Below are positions 8,059 to 17,092 of a DNA stretch of 22,124 nt, piece after piece (the first letter of the stretch is position 1; every line of letters begins with the position of its first letter). Where the stretch lies: positions 4,835,712 to 4,857,835 of the forward strand of contig BFEA01000037.1 in NCBI GenBank assembly GCA_003427395.1, given 5' to 3'. The notes beneath the pieces were generated by a model. The model did no database searches, had not been told where the DNA came from, and was given only the letters and a program-made list of their open reading frames with translations. Source of the DNA: Chara braunii. Its lineage: Eukaryota; Streptophyta; Charophyceae; Charales; Characeae. The translations under genes were made by a program, and so were the position numbers.

Positions 8059-8065
8059 GTTATTA
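7934..8065. repeat. (ATT)n microsatellite, long
   Basis: About 130 bp of ATT units with GTT, ATC and TTTT interruptions. Confidence 0.95.
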
Positions 8066-8410
8066 CAATCAGGGTCGTGTCTTCTTCGCTTACACATACA
8101 TGGGAAAACGGGGTGACACGTCACTCTGGTGGAAGGTCATCAAAATACAGAGCTCGTAGGGTTGATGACAATACCGATCGATTAGGAGGTCGCCTCAGAT
8201 GGGCTATGGCCGACAGCGCCCGTCAACCTTTTGTTCACACGCAATGGATCACCCTGGACGCCCCACGTTCAATACTTGGCATCCCTGCGCGCTCATGAGC
8301 CGACGGTGATGTACAGTGACGCCATGACAGGAACACAAACACAGTGACTCACAAAGGGGGATCTCACCGTTTGCAATCTGTCCTCCCGTTTTCACCATTG
8401 CCCTACGTTG
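8066..8410. other. Spacer between two ATT arrays
   Basis: A plus-strand frame continues from the first ATT array to about 8298 and begins with the array translation. No family resemblance, so not called as a gene. Confidence 0.35.
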
Positions 8411-8437
8411 TTGTTATTATTACTATTATTATTCTAG

Positions 8438-8499
<62 letters not shown>

Positions 8500-8545
8500 T
8501 GTATTATTATTATTGTTATTATTATTATTTTATTTATTTTACTAT
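8411..8545. repeat. (ATT)n microsatellite, long
   Basis: Second long ATT array, interrupted by CTAGG near 8435 and fading into T-rich sequence. Confidence 0.95.
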
Positions 8546-8922
8546 TTTTATTATTTCAATTGTTATTGCTTGATTATTACTGCTACCTCTGTTAGTTACT
8601 ATTGCTATCATAAGACATCAATACAAGGCCAGAGAAGGAAAGTATGAAGCATTGGAGAGGAGGGAGACGCTATCATGGTGCTCATCTCCTCCATCCTCCT
8701 CCATACTTGTCTTTGTGCCGTCCTCTCGGGTACCTGCCTTCTTGACCTTATTGATTAGGGTCAGATCCCCGTTAAGTTAACCCTGACCTCAGCTAACCTT
8801 AAAAGCCAGCAATCGATTGCATGAGTTGTATGTAACCAATGACAGGGCGATTGCGAAAACTCTGCCGGAGTTCAGGCGGAACTCTGGAGGCAGGGAACAG
8901 TGAGGTATGTGTGCTTCAACAT
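8546..8922. other. Non-coding spacer
   Basis: No ORF of note. One modest inverted repeat, GGTCAG...CTGACC, lies around 8759-8788. Confidence 0.4.
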
Positions 8923-8946
8923 AAACCCTAAACCCTAAACCCTAAA
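8923..8946. repeat. Interstitial plant-type telomeric repeat
   Basis: Three perfect AAACCCT units plus AAA. This is the plant/green-lineage telomere unit, with the C-rich strand on top. Three units are too few for a telomere. It may be a double-strand-break repair scar or a promoter telo-box. Confidence 0.85.
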
Positions 8947-9248
8947 TCTGTAACCTTTAGGCTGCTACCTATGACTATGTTAGTAACAAGGGTACAACGA
9001 TCTTGCTATGTGGGTGTTCTTTGGGGATGTGGATGCAAAGGGGGATCGACTACTCATATTTTTCTCTCTATACGTCGCCTAATGATGATGGGTATTTGTT
9101 GTTTCAGCTTGTTGTGATTGAATGCAACGATGATGATCCATGCCATTTATTTCTTGTCATACGCCTGATCCAAGCATAAGTCCCCGAAACTGACAACTGT
9201 TCAAGGCGAGTGTCATCAAAGTCGATAACTTGATCCGTCGATAAGACT
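8947..9248. other. Non-coding spacer before the hairpin array
   Basis: No coding frame or recognised element. Near the end GATAACTTGATC and CGATAAGACTT resemble degenerate arms of the array units that follow. Confidence 0.35.
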
Positions 9249-9975
9249 TGTGTGGAGTTAAGAATAGCAGAAAAAACCTGCCTTAACTCCGATGAGCCTT
9301 ATGCTCGGTCAGTGGTAAGTAGCAAAGATCCTTGGACACCCGCCTTATTGAGGGATAGCCAGCGATAAGAGTAGTAGCAGAGAAAGCCTGCCTTATCAGT
9401 GACTACTCTGATATAAGAGTAGCGGGGTTTCAAGGACACCTGCCTTATCATTGACCAATCTAACATTCTTTCAGTGGTAAGAGTAGCAAGGATCCTTGGA
9501 TACCCGCCTTATTGAGGGNTAGCCAGTGATAAAAGTAATAGGGNAAACCTGCCTTATCAATNACTAGTCTGATATAAGAGTAGCGAGGTTTCAAGGACAC
9601 CTGCCTTATCATTGATCAACCTAACACTCATTCAGTGGTAAGAGTANCAAGGATCCTTGGACACCCACCTTATTGAGGGCTAGCCAGTGATAAGAGTAGC
9701 AGGGAAAACCTGCCTTATCAGTGGCTAGTCGGATATAAGAGTAGCGAGGTTTCAAGGACACCTGCCTTATCAAAGATATTCCTAGCGCTTAGTCTGTGAT
9801 AAGAATAGCAAGGTTCCTTGGAGACCTGCCTTATTGAGGTCTAGCCAGTGGTAAGAGTAGCAGGGAAAGCCTGCTTTACCAGTGACTAGCCCGATATAAG
9901 AGTAGCAGGGTTTCAAGGACACTTTGCCTTATCAGTGGCTAGCCGTGGGTTAAGTCTGCCGCCTGCGTGCTTAAA
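9249..9975. repeat. Higher-order tandem array of hairpin-forming units (161-bp period)
   Basis: Four higher-order units start near 9311, 9473, 9634 and 9795 (spacing 162, 161, 161), each of three related ~50-57-bp subunits: A with an inner CAAGGATCCTTG palindrome, B with GCAGG/CCTGC, and C with AGGT/ACCT. A divergent B-type unit precedes them at 9254-9290. Each subunit has the plan (G)NTAAG-AGTA-GC...GC-CTTAN(C), so each can fold into an outer stem, a one-sided AGTA bulge and an inner stem. Outer stems in B units are GTTAA/TTAAC (9254-9290), GATAA/TTATC (9689-9719) and GGTAA/TTACC (9850-9880). No coding potential. Four Ns fall inside. Confidence 0.85.
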
Positions 9976-10952
9976 CACTCAAGAGGCGAAGACCCACAAG
10001 GTTTGCCTTGTCAAACAAGCTCCAGTCATAAATGGATATATTCGGAATGGTCTGCCATGCCACAACTAACTTTCTTCACACTCAGCATTATTCGATCCTA
10101 ACTAATTACCTCTGATTCTACTGAGAAGGGATGAGTGATATCTTGCCTCAGAGAGAGACTATCCATTTGTGTGATTTCTTTTCATAAGATTCCTTGCCAC
10201 GGGTTGGATTGATGATGTGTTCAAGTGTGTTGGGAAAAGGAAGGGAACTCAGATAAGATAATCCGAAAAGGGATATGAATGAGATAGTGAATAAAATATG
10301 GAGAGTTACCGTGACAGTAAAAAAGAGAATGAACTATTATTCACTACCGAAGTGGAAGGGCAACAACCCAAACGATTAGTTAAGGATAAGAGTCAGACAG
10401 AAGACACAAAGTCTAGAAGGAACTTTCTAAGTTAGGAAGAGAGATGTTAAGTTTCTCTTGAACTGAGTTGTGTCTATAGGTTTCGACACTTCGGAGAACT
10501 TACGGGAGAATCTGTAAGAACAACAATTCTGTTATCATTTGCTAACAGGTCGGTAGAACTCTGACTCAACTTCCACCATGGCTTGATACCTACACCTAAG
10601 ACAAGACCTAAGAAGGGAACAGATAAATCTTCCTCCTGTATCTATGCCTAAATTATCCAAATCACACCCAGAAGTCCTTAAAAATGTGTGGGGCTGGGGT
10701 AAAATGAGTCATGGTTAGGAAGGAATGTTGTTTTCAAGGTTTTGAACGTGAGTGGCTTGCTATCAATGGGTTAAAGGTTGACGCTTGTAGCGCATTATGC
10801 GTCTGCATCTGTATGCTTGTATGTGGTTTTCTTGCATTTGCACAGGTGTTGGACATTTGTGCTGACTTCTGAATTTGAGATCGTTTGAGATATTCGGACA
10901 AAGGGGCATGACAATCATGAAAGTGAGGTCCACCGCTCAGTCAGCGCCCGTG

Positions 10953-10955
<3 letters not shown>
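9976..10955. other. Non-coding spacer, no gene recognised
   Basis: About 1 kb without a useful ORF. One clean hairpin, ACAAGG/CCTTGT with a 4-nt loop, lies at about 9999-10014. The rest is mixed sequence with no repeat-family member I could match. Confidence 0.45.

Positions 10956-11019
<64 letters not shown>
10956..11019. repeat. (TA)n microsatellite
   Basis: About 32 uninterrupted TA units, self-complementary and prone to cruciform formation and length error in assembly. Confidence 0.95.
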
Positions 11020-11025
<6 letters not shown>

Positions 11026-11185
11026 CGTAGTTGGTCGAGGCTCAGAAAGTCATCTGTCTAGGTTTTCGTTCGAGAGAAAGATGGATTACAAAGTGCTCGA
11101 CTCTGGCTTCTCATAAGGTCAACAGAAGAAACATAGAGTTATAATCATATCTAGCTAAGGGTTGAAGACTGTCCGAGAAAGCCGC

Positions 11186-11583
11186 CCTGATTAAATAGTT
11201 GGTCCGGGGAGTTAGCACCTCGGGGAACGACATACGGGTCAGTCTTAAGGCGTTCTACCTCGCGTATGCCTATTCTATGACGATCGAGAAAACGCCCTCG
11301 GCTGGTCTACCTTTGCGATTGCATGTAAAAACCTTCGCACGTGGGTCAGTAGCTCAGCAGGGATACTCCCACCTAAGGGATGGTGACAGCTCCCGCAGGT
11401 GGAGGTATGTTGTACCTCACGGGATCCCTAATCTGTCGTAGGGAGTCGCGAGAGGTATAGCACGCGCGCACGGTTAGAGTTGGTATTGTGTAAAGTGACA
11501 AAGAAACTCCTGCGTGACACGGCCGTGAGGTCCGACACAAAAACTACTTTGCGTCTGGGTGTGGGACCGCCGCGCACGACACC
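11186..11583 (+). mobile_element. Left terminal inverted repeat of a ~5.5-kb element
   Basis: The reverse complement of 16212-16694 aligns along this stretch. The core 11341-11484 matches 16463-16320 with 7 differences in 144 bp. Similarity extends outward through CGGGTCAGTCTTA and GGTCCGGG to about CCTGA at 11186, and inward to CGTCTGGGTGTGGGACCG and CGACAC near 11583. The 80-aa frame over it (11199-11441) is a by-product of the repeat and is not called as a gene. Confidence 0.85.
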
Positions 11584-12343
11584 GTGGTCTCTCTCCTGTG
11601 CAGACTAAGATTCCCCATCCGTCCCATCGAGGGGACAGCGGCAGTTCGATCCGACGTGCTATTCTGACTCTTCAGCAGCGGAAAGTGGATCTCTGCTCAA
11701 TGTGGCGGAATAAATGTATACATAGACATAGATATAGATGCAAGCGTGTCATTACGAGACCAAGTACGTCGAGGCATATCGCAAAGAGCCTCAGCGACAC
11801 AAAGCCAGACAAACACACGGACAAGAGAGGGGAGTGACAAGGTGGTAAACAGAGTGTAACGGCGAGTGCAGAGCCAACAGCGCAAAGCAGAGAGGGGGGA
11901 AGAGGTTTGTAGAGGACGGTCAGTGGGGTAAGGTAAAGAGGGGAAGCGACAGGCGGCAGACTCGGTCAATCGCCCGGAGCGGAGAAACAAATAAAACGGG
12001 TGAACTGTCGGAGAGAGTTGAGTGCAGTGTGCAAACCAAGTACTCTTCTTTGAGGCTTCTCTTCCATAGCTTTCCGTCTTAAGGCTCTGCACGAGTCGTA
12101 AGGAGAGGAATCTTCTGAACTGTAACTTTGGTGGTGGTGTCCCAACCCTCCATAGCTCCCTCTAGATTCTCTCTCGACTTCGATTTGGTCTGCTTCCTCG
12201 CTCTCGATGTCGCTTCCTAGAGTCCGCTATGTTCCTTTCTGTACGTGCTAACCGGAGCAAAGACTTTGTAATCCAGGTCGTAAATGTCACGGCCGGGTTT
12301 GACTCCGGCGCGCCTTCCCAAACCAACGCACTCTGCGTGGGCC

Positions 12344-12378
<35 letters not shown>

Positions 12379-13778
12379 GGGCCACATATCCTGAAATTTC
12401 TGCCTGATTCCTTCGCGATGTTCTCGTTGCCGTTTCCACGACACTGGGCCACGATCCACTACTACTCATTCGGACTACTGTTAGACCACGCCAAGCGTGG
12501 TGACGCAGCCAGGGCGAGGGGCTTTCTTTTGTTGATGGAGAGGCTCAGCCTAAGAGGTGGACGCCACCGGATGGCGACTTGGAAAAAAAAAAGCGCCCGA
12601 TCGTTTTGGAGACCCCACCGGTGATGGAAAGCGGTGTGGAAAGCCTCTTTGGAAAGGTTTTCTAGACCCGACCGGTGATGGAAAGGGGTTGCAGAAATGC
12701 TGACGGGGTGTTTCTACACGGTCGGCGGTCTGGAAAATCGCTGCCCGATCGCAACATTCCTTTTCCAAACATGGCCCCCAACATAGTAGGGGTGGGCATG
12801 TTCTCCGATGGCATCGGAGGGCCAGACAGCATGGTCCACGCGACGGTGGAGGGGACCATTTTTTGGACCTGCACTGCCGCTGCGGACAACCGGTTTGTTG
12901 TCGCACGGTTCGCACATGGGTCTCTGGGCCCAGGCGGGTTCCGCGTTCCCGTATTTTTCAAACGGCCCTGCAGCGGTGCACAAAATTTCAAATTCAAAAT
13001 TTTTCGCGGGGAGAGGACGACGGCCAGCCATGCAGCAGTGACGTACGTCCGCGGGTGTGCATGTCACATATTGCGTTGATGCTTCGAATACACCGGCGTC
13101 CTCACCTTCTCCCTCCGCATTTATGGGCGCGCTGCCATGCCGTCGCTGGTGTCGTTGGCTCGTGCAGGCCGTGAGGTGTGTGTGCGGGGTTGTCGATCAT
13201 GGTGTCGTATTGACACAGTCCGTGAGGTGCATTCCAGTGTTGTCGGAGGTGTGCGGACCGTTTTGTGTGGACGGCGGCGTGGAAGACAACCCGTGCAATG
13301 CGTGCATCCTGTGTCGTGTCGTGTTGCGAATCTATAGCCTGCGAACTTGTCGTCGTCGATGGTGCAAGTGACACGGGCCATCGTTCCAAGGTTTTGTGCT
13401 TTCCCATCTCCCGTCGTCCGGCTCTCCAGGCAAGGTGTGCGTGTGTCGTCGGCAGACACAGACATCGAGAGACGGGAGGTGGGTTGGGGGGCATGTGGGA
13501 ACGTGCATTACACTCCACAATCCCTTCCTCGCCATGTACCGGGTCCTCTTCCTCCTTGGCAGGCGTCGACGTGTGAGGACCACCATCAGCGTTTGTGCAT
13601 GCATGCCGTTGTCATCGACAACCGCTGTTGTGATGGTAGCCGTCGCAAAATCCCGGCTTGGGTTGTCCACACAAGCATCATTGTGGTACTTCTCCTCGTG
13701 GGTCGCGCGTTGCTACTCTTCTTGATTTTAGGGTGTGTGGCTGTCCTTTTTTGTTGGTGTCGGTGGAGGTAGTATAAA

Positions 13779-13780
<2 letters not shown>
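11584..13780. other. Interior of the TIR element, left part; no gene recognised
   Basis: GC-richer than the surroundings, with many overlapping frames of 60-140 aa on both strands, none with family resemblance. Notable are a perfect CCACGC/GCGTGG hairpin with a 3-nt loop at 12487-12501 and a direct repeat ACCGGTGATGGAAAG (about 12617 and 12671, ~54 bp apart). The stretch could include a promoter for the rightward frame or captured host sequence. Confidence 0.35.
12346..12377. repeat. Poly-T run (32 T)
   Basis: Uninterrupted T tract inside the TIR element. On the minus strand it is a poly-A, which could mark a retroposed insert. Confidence 0.9.

Positions 13781-13868
<88 letters not shown>
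13781..13868. repeat. Compound (GT)n-(GA)n microsatellite
   Basis: GT at 13781-13825 then GA at 13825-13868, about 27 bases upstream of the putative start of the Myb/SANT-like frame. A 5'-leader microsatellite would be consistent with that position. Confidence 0.95.
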
Positions 13869-13871
<3 letters not shown>

Positions 13872-13894
13872 TTTTTATTGGTAGGTGTAGAAGG

Positions 13895-15523
13895 ATGGAT
13901 TCCAGTCGATGGAGGACAGATCTCTCGGCGGGCAACGATGGGGGATTCCAAACGGAAGACGTTCCCGTTCACGGATCTATGTCCTGCTCTTCGCCATCAA
14001 CGTCGGTGGTTCAATCCTTCACCGGCCAGTTGTTTGACGGGGGTCGAGGCTTGCCGATCCATATATCACGGGCCCCTGTCCCTACTTCCGCACATCAGCA
14101 TGCGGCAGGGACACGCGGACGGTTCCCTGGATGGCCGTCTATGCAGAGTATGCTTGCAGGAGCCATGTACATAGGCCATGGTCCCCTTCCGAGTCTGATT
14201 GGTGCCGGATACGGCACACCTGCTCTGCATTCCTTTGAGGCCGGCTGCGGATTCGATATTCTGACACAGGACCTGTCGTCCCAGCACAATGTTGACAGGG
14301 GCAGCGCGATGAGGAGTGATCGATCGTAGCCCCCGCAGTGCGGGCAGACGTCGCAGCAAGTGAACGGTGCAATGGGCAGCCCGAGTCGACCATCGACCAG
14401 ACGTATGCCTTGTCATCAGTCGACTTCCATGCGGGATGCACATTGCCAAGAGACCAACCAGGGATGGCGTGCAGGAAACCATTTATCGGGGACATCAGAT
14501 TTTGATGACGATGCGCATGAAGGTGAAGCGTGCGAAGGTGATGACGACGGTGATGATAAGGGAGATGGAGTGAACATCCCTGTGCAGACTTCAGACAATG
14601 TTCGTGGAGACGCAGACAGTGCAAAACATTCCAACCAAGGGCAGACCTTGGATGGACGGGAGGGTGGTCGTCCTCATGACAAGCGCAAGGGCAAAGACAA
14701 TATTGTGACAAACAAAAAACAAAACGTCCCTTGGACGTTGGAGGAAAGGATCACCATGGCAAAGTTGATGGGGAAGGACGGCGCCCTCATGGCTGACGCG
14801 GAGGGTCAACATCAGTTCATGAAGATGAAGGAGCGGTACGCCTGGGTGCACGACCGAATGAAAGACAACGGATTCCGACACAGGACAGCGAAAAATTATC
14901 GGAAGAAATGGATGAATATGTTGAGCAAAGCGACGCTAATCCTGGACAAGTGCGAGAATGCGTCTGGCATGCCTTCGTACTTGCCCGTGGAGAAGTGAAA
15001 GGAGTTGGAGGTGCCTCTAACCTTTGAGAGACCGCTTTGGGAGGCGATGAAGTGAAAGTTGAATAGACCGTCCATGACCTGTGACAAGACATTGGTGTCC
15101 GAGGATTTGACCGGCGGAGGTGGGGAGACAACTCAAAATGACGGTCCCGGGAATCGTGGTTCGGGGAGAAGCGGTTCAGACGGTAGAACGACGAACGATT
15201 CCGAGGGTCCATCGAAGAGACGAAGATCGAACAGCGGCAAGGCAAGAGTGGAGGACATGAGTTGCAGGGGGTCGTCGTTGGGGAGGGTGATGGAGGATTC
15301 TATAAGGGCGTATTGCGACGGTCTTGACAAGGCCGCCTCCACTCTCGCGAAGGCGACATAAGAAGTCGGCACAACGATCGAGGCGAAAATAGGTGACGTT
15401 GCGGACGCCATAAGGGGGGGGAACACTGTACTTGAGATGCTTGTCGGGGTTCTCGCCAGACGGGGGGGTGGGGGAAGGTACGGTGCTGACGGGAGGGGGG
15501 ATGCAGACCCGTCCTCGCGTTGA
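13895..15523 (+). pseudogene. Myb/SANT-like (trihelix-type) DNA-binding protein, four internal stops
   Basis: One frame stays protein-like for 543 codons from ATG 13895 to TGA 15521-15523 with no frameshift, but carries TAG at 14327, TGA at 14996, TGA at 15053 and TAA at 15359 (codons 145, 368, 387, 489). An acidic Asp/Glu/Gly-rich segment lies at about codons 203-226. It is followed by a basic stretch and a domain starting VPWTLEER (Trp 280), with Trp 317 (AWVHDRM), HRTAKNYRKKW (Trp 339) and NMLSKATLILD. The three spaced tryptophans and the RT...C/Y..KW pattern are those of Myb/SANT-like or trihelix DNA-binding domains, which occur in plant factors and transposon-associated proteins. After codon 368 the frame continues as LTFERPLWEAMK and a Ser/Gly/Arg-rich tail. 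I chose this ATG because it follows the GA repeat, but the frame is open further upstream. Introns removing the stops cannot be excluded. Confidence 0.6.
14360..14998 (+). CDS. Longest intact piece of the Myb/SANT-like frame (212 aa)
   Basis: Between the first and second in-frame stops an uninterrupted ATG-led ORF contains the acidic segment and nearly all of the DNA-binding domain (three Trp anchors, HRTAKNYRKKW). It ends at TGA just after PSYLPVEK, before the PLTFERPLWEAM segment of the same frame. If translated alone it would be a truncated DNA-binding protein without its C-terminal part. Confidence 0.45.
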   Translation: MNGAMGSPSRPSTRRMPCHQSTSMRDAHCQETNQGWRAGNHLSGTSDFDDDAHEGEACEGDDDGDDKGDGVNIPVQTSDNVRGDADSAKHSNQGQTLDGREGGRPHDKRKGKDNIVTNKKQNVPWTLEERITMAKLMGKDGALMADAEGQHQFMKMKERYAWVHDRMKDNGFRHRTAKNYRKKWMNMLSKATLILDKCENASGMPSYLPVEK

Positions 15524-15526
15524 TGT

Positions 15527-15568
15527 GTATATATATATATAATATACATATATATATATTTTATATAT
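15527..15568. repeat. (TA)n microsatellite, interrupted
   Basis: TA-rich tract immediately after the final stop of the Myb/SANT-like frame. Confidence 0.85.
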
Positions 15569-15779
15569 ACGGAAGGACGTGGGAAAGCATCGAACAGAGC
15601 GTAGCGCCGGGGAACTACTCCGGCCCAATGCCTACATAAGCTCGGGCAGGGACTGTTGTGTATGAAGGGCAAACCGTGTCGTGTCGGAGGGCACAGTTCC
15701 TGCGCGGAATCCGTCGATTGTGGGACGGTATGTTTTTGCTTCTGTGGGCACTGGTGTGGCGTGCACATAGACACACACA

Positions 15780-15783
<4 letters not shown>

Positions 15784-15859
<76 letters not shown>
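15784..15859. repeat. (GA)n microsatellite
   Basis: About 38 uninterrupted GA units, ending directly at the ATG of the next ORF. In frame it would encode Arg-Glu repeats. Confidence 0.95.
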
Positions 15860-15862
<3 letters not shown>

Positions 15863-16450
15863 TCGGACGTTTTGCCGGTAGTCCGCAGATGGGTGGGCGG
15901 CAAGGACATCGTCGTCCAAGAGACGAGGCACGAGAGGCGCAAGGAGCTTCATCGAGATATGGAGTGGGGCCCCAACATGGAACTGCGGGAGAGTCGTACT
16001 TACTACGCGCTTGTGGATGGTCTCATCGCCATGCAGATCGTAGGAGGGCTGGGGTATGATGGCGAGAATAACCTCATCGTGGTTATCTTATTTGTCAGGA
16101 AGTTCTCTGTCATCGTCCCTAACACGTGGCAGATGTCGGCACATGATGTCATTGGCGATGTCGTGAGGTTCCTGGTATCCGCCCTGGCCGAAGAGCACAT
16201 GGGTGCGATGCAGTGTGTCGCGCGCGACGGTCCCACACCCAGACGTAAATTAATTTTTAGAGTGTCGGACCTCACGGTCGTATCACGCAGGAGTTTTAAT
16301 AGAGCTGTTTCAGCCAAAGACCAACTCGAACCGTGCCCGCGTGCTATACCTCTCGCGACTCCCTACGACAGGTTACGGATCCCGCGAGGTACAACATACC
16401 TCCACCTGCGGGAGCTGTCACCATCCCTTAGGTGGGTGTATCCCTGCTGA
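15860..16450 (+). CDS. Unrecognised 196-aa ORF running into the right TIR
   Basis: ATG at 15860 directly follows the GA repeat and the frame is open to TGA 16448-16450. The first ~115 residues look protein-like: a basic/acidic N-terminus (MSDVLPVVRRW, HERRKELHRDMEW), then ALVDGLIAMQIVGGLGY and a hydrophobic patch (NLIVVILFV). From about codon 118 the ORF lies in the terminal inverted repeat, so the C-terminal third is repeat sequence. It is in the same frame class as the Myb/SANT-like frame upstream, separated by TGA 15521 and a TAG near 15602. It could be a captured exon, the 3' part of an element gene, or a chance ORF. Confidence 0.3.
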
Positions 16451-16694
16451 GCTATTGACCCACGTGCGAAGGTTTTTACATGCAATCACAGAGGTAGACC
16501 AGCCGAGGGCGTTTTCTCGATCGTCGTAGCATAGGTATGCAAAGGTTTTTACATGCAATCGCAGAGGTAGGCCAGCCGAGGGTGTTTTCTAAATCGTCGT
16601 AGCATAGGTATACGCGCGGTTGAAAGCCTAAGACTGACCCGTATACACGTCAGGCATCGGGGCGCTGATCTCCCGGACCGACTTATAATTCAGG
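16212..16694 (-). mobile_element. Right terminal inverted repeat
   Basis: Reverse complement of the left repeat (11186-11583). The core is 16320-16463. It is longer than the left arm because 73 bp are tandemly duplicated: 16468-16540 and 16541-16613, each beginning (G/A)AAGGTTTTTACATGCAAT and ending ATAGGTAT. Beyond 16694 no similarity to the left flank remains. Confidence 0.85.
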
Positions 16695-17000
16695 TCAACT
16701 TGATTGACGAACGTATTGCGCATACTACGTTTTGCCTATAAATTGTCTCTATAGGTATGACTCCCAACCTAACTCTTATCTGAAGCATGATCCCCCTAAC
16801 TCTTGAATCATTAAGGGTTGCATATAAAACATATGCCCACATCGTATCTCTTTAAGAGAATCCTTTAACCATAGCATACATACATGTGAAGTGAGACAAG
16901 GCTGAGAAATAAGGCGAGGAGATGTCTTTTACATTTTACACAAACAGAGGCAAACATCAGAATGAACGAAGCTTTGACTTTTGAAAGAGAAACACTCAAT
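16695..17000. other. Non-coding flank, no gene recognised
   Basis: AT-richer sequence with no useful ORF and no repeat match in this window. Confidence 0.4.
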
Positions 17001-17092
17001 AGGCTCTTGGCCTTTCAATCAAACATCATGACCAAAGGTAGGCTCATGGCCTGTCAAATATGCATCAGAATAAAATAATAGGCTCATGGCCT
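17001..17092. repeat. Three-copy minisatellite with a palindromic core
   Basis: AGGCTCTTGGCCT at 17001-17013 and AGGCTCATGGCCT at 17040-17052 and 17080-17092, spaced 39 and 40 bp. The core arms AGGC/GCCT are self-complementary in every copy. Confidence 0.7.

Larger units (their letters stand above)
11186..16694. mobile_element. Putative DNA transposon with long terminal inverted repeats
   Basis: About 5.5 kb bounded by imperfect inverted repeats of about 400 bp (left) and 480 bp (right, enlarged by a 73-bp duplication). It carries a broken Myb/SANT-like frame and an unrecognised 196-aa frame. No DDE transposase was recognised, so it would be non-autonomous. Long TIRs are typical of Mutator-like elements, which often capture host genes. 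PIF/Harbinger elements encode a Myb-like protein beside their transposase but usually have shorter TIRs. No convincing target-site duplication was found, as the outer ends are diverged. A simple foldback or inverted segmental duplication remains possible. Confidence 0.65.

Noticed and set aside
8923-8946. Chromosome end
   Set aside because: Only three telomeric units are present and ordinary sequence continues on both sides.
9254-9960. CRISPR-like array
   Set aside because: Regularly spaced repeated words are present, but the spacers are themselves repeated (A-B-C order, 161-bp period) and the setting is eukaryotic. It is a higher-order tandem repeat.
11177-11200. Target-site duplication around the TIR element
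   Set aside because: Neither a 9-bp nor a TTA/TAA-type duplication matches convincingly for any choice of ends near 11186-11201 and 16679-16694.
11199-11441. 80-aa ORF in the left terminal repeat
   Set aside because: It lies entirely within the inverted repeat and has no family resemblance.
15133-15942. 269-aa minus-strand ORF opposite the Myb/SANT-like frame
   Set aside because: It contains the GA/CT microsatellite as Ser-Leu repeats and is a shadow of the plus-strand frame. The plus strand has the recognisable domain.
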